Below are positions 6,515-10,363 of a DNA stretch of 10,363 bases, in pieces. Below the pieces are notes generated by a model, which worked only from the letters and a program-made list of their open reading frames with translations, ran no database searches and was not told the origin of the DNA. Both the position numbers and the translations under genes were made by a program. The stretch is taken from assembly GCA_030668905.1 (NCBI GenBank), contig DAOVEQ010000016.1, positions 1 through 10,363 on the forward strand, written 5' to 3'. The stretch comes from Thermococci archaeon (GTDB lineage: Archaea > Methanobacteriota_B > Thermococci > Methanofastidiosales > B48-G16). Position 1 is the stretch's first letter. The number at the start of each line of letters is the position of its first letter.

Positions 6515-7609
6515 ATGAAGAGTATCTTAGAAAAAGCAGAAAAATATGTGAATTATGCCGAAGAGGAAGAATTTGGGAAGGCGAGAATTGCAGTAATTGG
6601 TATAGGTGGTGCTGGTAATAACACAGTTAACAGATTACATACCTTAGGAGTTCATGGAGCAGAGACAATTGCTATGAATACGGACAGACAACATTTAGAC
6701 ATTATAGAAGCAGACAGAAAAATGCTTTTGGGAAGAGAACTGACGAAAGGATTGGGTGCCGGTGGAGATCCCAGCATAGGATGGCAGGCTGCTGAAGAAG
6801 ATAGATATAAAATAAAGGAATTATTAGAAGATATCCAGCTCGTGTTTCTTGCGGCAGGTATGGGAGGAGGTACAGGTACAGGAGCAGCGCCCCTCATAGC
6901 GCAGGTTGCCAAAGAGCTTGGTATTTTGACTATTGGTGTTATTACCCTTCCGTTTAAAATGGAGGGTGATGTGAGATTGAAGAAGGCACAGGTCGGACTT
7001 AAAGCATTACGGGCTAATTGTGACACAGTTGTTGCTCTCGATAATAATAAGTTAATGGCATTGGTTCCAAAACAGCCTGTAAATTATGCTTTTAGTGTTG
7101 CCGATGAAGTGCTTGCAGAGATGGTAAAAGGTCTCTCAGAAACGATTACACAGCCCAGCCTCGTAAACCTGGATTTTGCAGATATCAGAGCTGTAATGGA
7201 AGATGGCGGAGTGGCCATGATAGGCGTAGGCGAATCTAATTCGACGAATAGGGCAGAAGAAGCTGTTGCTGAAGCATTAAGGAATAAACTTCTGGATGTA
7301 GATTATACAGAAGCAAAAGGCGCTTTAGTCCACTGTTCTGGTGGGTCTGATATGAAACTTTATGAAGCGAACAAAGTTGGAGAGCTGGTAAAGGGGATGG
7401 TGAAGGATAAAGAGGGACAGGTAATCTGGGGTGCGAGAATTGACGAAAATCTGAGAGAGTCTATAAGGGTCATGGTTATAATGACAGGGATCAAGTCGCC
7501 TTGGATCACTGGCAGAGTTATAGATAACGATGGTGCAAAAATTTCCTTTAATCAATTTAAGAGAAAGAAAACTTCCTACTGGCCCAGCTTTGGCATCGAT
7601 TCATTTTGA
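6515..7609 (+). CDS. ftsZ2: Cell division protein FtsZ, archaeal FtsZ2 type
   Basis: A 364-residue tubulin-superfamily GTPase that polymerises at midcell. The nucleotide-binding loop GGAGNNTVNR is at 31-40, the tubulin signature GGGTGTG at 117-123, and the T7 synergy loop NLDFAD with catalytic acids at 218-223. The stretches AETIAMNTDRQHLD and GLSETITQPSLVNLDFADIRAVM, and the C-domain VIWGARIDENLRESIRVMVIMTG, match FtsZ2 rather than FtsZ1; FtsZ2 in haloarchaea drives constriction. After the GTPase body (ending near 325) there is a short basic linker and a tail YWPSFGIDSF, possibly the peptide bound by SepF or another membrane tether. GGAGG lies 8 bases before ATG. The 3' end overlaps ribL by 9 bases. 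Confidence 0.95.
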   Translation: MKSILEKAEKYVNYAEEEEFGKARIAVIGIGGAGNNTVNRLHTLGVHGAETIAMNTDRQHLDIIEADRKMLLGRELTKGLGAGGDPSIGWQAAEEDRYKIKELLEDIQLVFLAAGMGGGTGTGAAPLIAQVAKELGILTIGVITLPFKMEGDVRLKKAQVGLKALRANCDTVVALDNNKLMALVPKQPVNYAFSVADEVLAEMVKGLSETITQPSLVNLDFADIRAVMEDGGVAMIGVGESNSTNRAEEAVAEALRNKLLDVDYTEAKGALVHCSGGSDMKLYEANKVGELVKGMVKDKEGQVIWGARIDENLRESIRVMVIMTGIKSPWITGRVIDNDGAKISFNQFKRKKTSYWPSFGIDSF

Positions 7610-8053
7610 GGAGGGGTTTCTATCACCTCCTTTCCCCTCCTTATTTATTTTTTTGTAGAGTCTTCTTAGGATTTCTAGAGTTCCTGAAGAACTGTAATTC
7701 TCTCGTAAGTTTAATTGGATAATTTTGGCATTTAGATCCCTTTTTCGAATCTCAGTTTCTACCCACTCTTTGTCTTGATCAGGTCCTAAGAAAATAATAT
7801 CAGGATCTATAAATTTGATCACCTTAAAAAAGTCGTTTAGGTCCCCCAAATAAGCTTTTTTAACAAATTTCATGTTTTCAATTATTAATTTCCTTTCATT
7901 TTCATTAAATATTGGTTTTTTTCCTTTGATTTTCTCCACATTCTTGTCTCTAGCTATAATTACATGTAACTCTCCATATTTACTTGCTTCTTTTAAAAGG
8001 TAGATATGGCCCGGATGGATTATGTCAAATGTGCCTGCAACTGCTACTCTCAT
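7601..8053 (-). CDS. ribL: FAD synthetase, archaeal RibL type
   Basis: A 150-residue nucleotidyltransferase that adenylates FMN to FAD. The N-terminus VAVAGTFDIIHPGH carries the nucleotide-binding HxGH motif (13-16, HPGH). The ARDKNVEKIKGKKPIF stretch, LGPDQ (89-93), and the KMSKS-equivalent loop YSSSG (120-124) match archaeal RibL such as MJ1179, also in length. Glycerol-3-phosphate cytidylyltransferase is the related alternative but lacks LGPDQ. ATG at 8053 is preferred; the upstream GTG at 8062 adds three residues. A TATA-like element is centred 25 bases before this ATG. The last dozen residues (GKGGDRNPSSK) are encoded by the ftsZ2 terminator/overlap and look non-conserved. Confidence 0.88.
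   Translation of the reverse strand: MRVAVAGTFDIIHPGHIYLLKEASKYGELHVIIARDKNVEKIKGKKPIFNENERKLIIENMKFVKKAYLGDLNDFFKVIKFIDPDIIFLGPDQDKEWVETEIRKRDLNAKIIQLNLRENYSSSGTLEILRRLYKKINKEGKGGDRNPSSK
7609..7654 (+). terminator. Hairpin plus T-tract behind ftsZ2
   Basis: AGGAGGGG at 7609-7616 pairs perfectly with CCCCTCCT at 7634-7641 around a 17-base loop, and is followed by a T-rich stretch ending in eight Ts (7647-7654). It would end the cdrS-ftsZ2 transcript. The whole element lies inside the C-terminal coding region of convergent ribL. Confidence 0.55.
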
Positions 8054-8073
8054 ATGTACCACATATTATCCAG

Positions 8074-8084
8074 ATATTATATCA
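8074..8084 (-). promoter_or_regulatory. Putative TATA box of ribL
   Basis: Minus-strand TGATATAATAT centred about 25 bases before the ribL ATG at 8053, implying a leaderless or nearly leaderless transcript. Only a weak GTGGT ribosome-site match is present. Confidence 0.45.
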
Positions 8085-8101
8085 CAAATTTATTTTGTTT
8101 C

Positions 8102-8114
8102 AAAGTATATAGAG
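8102..8114 (+). promoter_or_regulatory. Putative TATA promoter of the SpoIIM-like gene and trm112
   Basis: AAAGTATATAGAG resembles the cdrS promoter element AAAGTATATAAAG. Transcription would begin near 8133, giving a leader of about 40 bases that includes the GAGG ribosome site at 8164-8167. A TTTAAAAG element near 8148-8155 is a weaker alternative. Confidence 0.45.
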
Positions 8115-8173
8115 AAGGGGCATAAAAAAGTATCGATTGAAAAACATTTAAAAGGTAAAGATAGAGGATATTT

Positions 8174-8776
8174 ATGGAATTGTTAAAAAGAAATAAGAAT
8201 TTTATATTGATAGGGGCCATCCTTTTTGTTATTGGATGTATCGCTGGATATATTGTATATCTGAATGATCCTGGCCTAGGAAATCTAGAAGGATCTTCAA
8301 TATTCAGCGGACTGGAACAAAAAATTTCTTTTTTTCAAAGTTTGAACATTCTTGGTAAAATTCTTTTTATTTTTTTAAATAATCTTCTGGTGGCCCTCAT
8401 ATCCATATTTCTCGGAGCTATTTTAGGGCTTTTTCCAATCTTTATAGCCCTTATGAATGGTTTTGTAGTGGGAATAGTCGCAGGGAAAGTGTTAGAGAGT
8501 AATGGAATTGGATATCTCTTAGTAGGATTGGTACCTCATGGGATTTTCGAGATACCTGCAATTCTAATATCTATAGGACTGGGGGTAAAGTTTGGATATT
8601 TAATTGTTAACACTATTATATCTATACTTCTTGGAAAACCTACAAAAGATAACGAGTTTAAACTTTTCTTCAGAGAACTAAAACCTGCATTCAAAATAAT
8701 ATTAATACTGCTCTGCATAGGTGCCTTTGTGGAGATTCTTATAACACCTTTGCTTATAACAATAATTGGAGGTTAG
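8174..8776 (+). CDS. SpoIIM/DUF95 family integral membrane protein
   Basis: A 200-residue membrane protein of the stage II sporulation protein M (DUF95) family, common in archaea that do not sporulate. Typical residues are the Asn pair in FLNNLLVAL (66-74), the glycine-rich helix LGAILGLFP, MNGFVVGIVAG (94-104), and LVPHGIFEIPAI (119-130) with the invariant PHG and Glu. About five membrane helices are predicted, with a larger outside loop after the first (32-57). In Bacillus, SpoIIM helps SpoIIP/SpoIID in engulfment; the archaeal role is unknown, and membrane-shape or envelope functions are only inferred. ATG has GAGG 6 bases upstream. The Trm112-like gene follows after three bases. Confidence 0.85.
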   Translation: MELLKRNKNFILIGAILFVIGCIAGYIVYLNDPGLGNLEGSSIFSGLEQKISFFQSLNILGKILFIFLNNLLVALISIFLGAILGLFPIFIALMNGFVVGIVAGKVLESNGIGYLLVGLVPHGIFEIPAILISIGLGVKFGYLIVNTIISILLGKPTKDNEFKLFFRELKPAFKIILILLCIGAFVEILITPLLITIIGG

Positions 8777-8779
8777 AAA

Positions 8780-8938
8780 ATGGATAAGGAACTTATAGAT
8801 ATACTGGCATGTCCCGTGTGTAAAGGCGATGTTTTTTTTGATGAAAAACAAAATAAAATAATCTGCAAAAAATGTGGAAGAAAATACAGGATCGAAGATG
8901 GAATACCTATAATGCTTGAAGAGGAAGCAGAACTGTAG
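8780..8938 (+). CDS. Trm112-like zinc-binding protein
   Basis: A 52-residue protein with the Trm112/UPF0434 architecture: LIDILACPVCKGDVFF, a variable middle, then IICKKCGRKYRIEDGIPIMLEEEAE. Four cysteines (11, 14, 29, 32) in two CxxC pairs form a zinc site, although bacterial homologues often have lost them. The YxIxDGIPxML ending is diagnostic. In archaea Trm112 binds and stabilises several RNA and protein methyltransferases. GGAGG sits at 8768-8772, inside the end of the SpoIIM-like gene, 7 bases before ATG, so translation is probably coupled to it. The gene ends 11 bases before the converging methyltransferase. Confidence 0.87.
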   Translation: MDKELIDILACPVCKGDVFFDEKQNKIICKKCGRKYRIEDGIPIMLEEEAEL

Positions 8939-8949
8939 TATGAGTTGAT

Positions 8950-9564
8950 TCATATCTTTTGCGCTAGAACAAAAAGATGTTTTGCTTTGGGATAGGTGCT
9001 GTCTACAACAATCTTAGACCAGATAACCTTGAACCCACATTCTTTGATCATTTTAATGTTGGTATCTGCATCATAGTGACTCCAATACATTCGAGCACCA
9101 CAATAGTTCTCGTCGGTATCATCTGTTATGTCGTTAGCACCCATGCACAGAAGCACAAAACCTGAAGTTTTTAACATCCTGTGGAAATTCAGTAGTAGTT
9201 TTCGATGCTCCTGACGCGGAATGTGAATGATGGCATAGTAAGAACAAATGGCATTAAAAGAATGATCTGGGAAAGTTAGTTTCGTCATGTCTTGACAAAA
9301 GAATCGAGCTTGTGGAACTAATTTGCGAGCCAGTTGAATCTGGTTTTCTGCAAAATCTACGCCTGTGACCTCAAAGAGCCTGCTCAAGAACCTGGTTACA
9401 GGCATACCAGCACCGCAACCTGCGTCCAAAATTTTCGTACCTTTGGGTAGTCGTTGCACGAGTTCCCAGAGCAACTGTACATCTTCCGAATCTTCGGTAC
9501 GAGTCGCCAGATACTCCTCGACTATTACATTGTAGCCTTTTTTTACGATTTTCTTACCATCCAT
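8950..9564 (-). CDS. Class I SAM-dependent methyltransferase, probably horizontally acquired
   Basis: A 204-residue Rossmann-fold methyltransferase. Motif I is ILDAGCGAG (45-53), motif II VTGVDFAENQI (67-77) with the SAM-ribose-binding Asp70, and post-motifs DMTKLTFPDHSFNAICSYYAIIHIP (92-116). The C-terminal part has YWSHYDADTNIKMIKECGF (160-178) and HLFVLAQK; the substrate cannot be told from the sequence. ATG at 9564 has GAGAAGG about 8 bases upstream; the frame extends to 9651 but that part overlaps the amidohydrolase end and is not protein-like. Composition is foreign: 7 of 10 Arg codons are CGN and none AGA, whereas ftsZ2 has 1 CGN in 16. A sample of 60 bases (9421-9480) has 29 G/C versus 18 in 9961-10020. 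Whether it uses the adjacent Trm112 as partner is unknown. Confidence 0.87.
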   Translation of the reverse strand: MDGKKIVKKGYNVIVEEYLATRTEDSEDVQLLWELVQRLPKGTKILDAGCGAGMPVTRFLSRLFEVTGVDFAENQIQLARKLVPQARFFCQDMTKLTFPDHSFNAICSYYAIIHIPRQEHRKLLLNFHRMLKTSGFVLLCMGANDITDDTDENYCGARMYWSHYDADTNIKMIKECGFKVIWSKIVVDSTYPKAKHLFVLAQKI

Positions 9565-9610
9565 GACGATTACCTTCTCATTTTTTCGTTGGTTTATGTA
9601 ACATATGCAT

Positions 9611-9630
9611 AAAAAGATTTCGGGCTTTTT
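9611..9630 (-). terminator. Possible terminator hairpin behind the amidohydrolase
   Basis: AAAAAG and CTTTTT form a 6-base inverted repeat around an 8-base loop, starting at the TAA stop of the amidohydrolase and ending in Ts on the minus strand. The stem is weak, so this is a low-confidence call. Confidence 0.25.
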
Positions 9631-10363
9631 ACAATACCACACATCCATCAAAGATCGTTTTTTCCACTTTTATTTTTTCTATCTCTGAAAATATATTTCC
9701 TGAAAGTATAACTATGTCTGCAAGTTTTCCTTTTTCTATACTTCCAAGATCATTTTCTCTGTAAGCAAGATAAGCACTTCCCACAGTGTAAAATTTAATA
9801 GCATCTTCTATAGGTATGCTTTCACCATAGGGATCGTTAATCGCACATTTTATCCCAAATAAAGGAGAAAAAGGCATGCAGTCAGACCCGAATCCTATTT
9901 TAATCCCCTTTTCTATCATTTTTTTGTATCTGTTGTTCAAAACAGCTTTATCTCCTAATCTTTCAACATACATATTTTTAGACCATTTCAAAAAGTTAGG
10001 CTGTAGGGAACATGGAATTTTCAATTTTCTAATCCTTTCACGAATTTTTTCATTCGTTATCTCCACATGTTCTATCTTATGTCTTATTTTTCTTGGAACG
10101 TTCTCTAAACAATCCAATACCTGTTCTATTGCTCTGTCACCTATGCAGTGGATCATTGCTTGCAGTTCATTTTTATCGATCTTTTTTATTAGTTCCATAA
10201 GTTCCTCGTCTTTATAGATTAAAGTACCATTCTGCTCAGTTCTTTCATAATTGAAGGACAAAGCAGCTGTTTTGGCTCCTAAAGATCCATCTGTAAAGAT
10301 CTTAATCCCATTAAACTTCAGTTTTTCAGATCCAATTCTTGATAAACCTGAATTCACGATATG
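9629..10363 (-). CDS. YtcJ-type amidohydrolase (Amidohydro_3 family), N-terminus outside window
   Basis: The C-terminal 244 residues of a metal-dependent hydrolase; the frame runs off the window edge, and the GTG at 10357 is not a real start. The family's metal and active-site elements appear in order: GIKIFTDGSLGAKTAALSF with the carboxylatable Lys, HCIGDRAI, HKIEHVE, and IGFGSDCMPFSPLFGI with the catalytic Asp, then the C-terminal GSIEKGKLADIVILS that rebuilds the small beta domain. Full-length members are usually somewhat over 500 residues and are metal-dependent hydrolases mostly of unknown substrate, formally grouped with N-substituted formamide and amide deformylases. Composition is typical of the host. 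The methyltransferase ATG follows 64 bases downstream on the same strand. Confidence 0.88.
   Translation of the reverse strand, partial: HIVNSGLSRIGSEKLKFNGIKIFTDGSLGAKTAALSFNYERTEQNGTLIYKDEELMELIKKIDKNELQAMIHCIGDRAIEQVLDCLENVPRKIRHKIEHVEITNEKIRERIRKLKIPCSLQPNFLKWSKNMYVERLGDKAVLNNRYKKMIEKGIKIGFGSDCMPFSPLFGIKCAINDPYGESIPIEDAIKFYTVGSAYLAYRENDLGSIEKGKLADIVILSGNIFSEIEKIKVEKTIFDGCVVL

Noticed and set aside
6267..6518. 83-codon frame overlapping cdrS
   Set aside because: It is in another frame, with a low-complexity Arg/Lys/Ser-rich product; the RHH frame at 6298 has the proper fold and ribosome-site arrangement with ftsZ2.
9565..9651. N-terminal extension of the methyltransferase
   Set aside because: The extension overlaps the end of the amidohydrolase, has no family similarity, and a good ribosome site precedes ATG at 9564.
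1..10363. CRISPR array, tRNA/rRNA genes, insertion sequence
   Set aside because: No regularly spaced direct repeats, no clover-leaf or rRNA sequence and no transposase frame were noticed; nearly all sequence is accounted for by protein genes, and no gene-free stretch exceeds 170 bases.

Overview
The window is almost certainly from a euryarchaeal archaeon with an AT-rich genome. It carries a KEOPS Cgi121 subunit, an archaeal-type FAD synthetase (RibL), an FtsZ of the archaeal FtsZ2 type directly behind a CdrS-like ribbon-helix-helix protein, a Trm112-like zinc protein, and several promoters with the archaeal BRE/TATA architecture. Host genes use AGA/AGG for arginine almost exclusively. The sequence does not fix the lineage below Euryarchaeota.

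Layout. Positions 2-349 (+) hold the 3' part of a gene with a C-terminal ACT domain and possibly an AbrB-like N-terminal half. Its stop codon overlaps that of the converging gene. Positions 346-5691 (-) form one compact operon for a stand-alone Mrp/Mnh-type Na+/H+ antiporter, in transcription order mnhE, mnhF, mnhG, a DUF4040 subunit, an MbhE-like subunit, mnhB, mnhC, mnhD, and a second MnhD/MnhA-N-like subunit. Start and stop codons overlap or nearly touch throughout, and no hydrogenase subunits are present. mnhD is interrupted by a single in-frame TAA exactly where a Tyr codon is expected, just before the essential Glu of its transmembrane helix 5. cgi121 lies upstream on the same strand (5748-6131).

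Positions 6132-6297 are a divergent promoter region with TATA boxes for both directions. Two inverted repeats sit at the predicted start site of the cdrS-ftsZ2 transcript and are candidate operators. cdrS (6298-6510) and ftsZ2 (6515-7609) form a cell-division operon. ftsZ2 overlaps converging ribL by 9 bases, with a hairpin plus T-tract as likely terminator. Divergently from ribL runs an operon of a SpoIIM/DUF95 membrane protein (8174-8776) and a 52-residue Trm112-like zinc protein (8780-8938).

The right end (8950-9564, -) holds a class I SAM methyltransferase. It has clearly higher GC and CGN arginine codons, unlike everything around it, and looks like a recent horizontal acquisition. It is followed by the C-terminal two-thirds or less of a YtcJ-type amidohydrolase (9629 to the window edge, -).

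Most of the window is conserved housekeeping: ion homeostasis, tRNA t6A modification, cell division and flavin synthesis. I see no convincing new multi-gene system. The items most worth checking are the in-frame stop in mnhD, the palindromic elements in the cdrS-ftsZ2 promoter, the foreign methyltransferase, and the substituted Arg in Cgi121.
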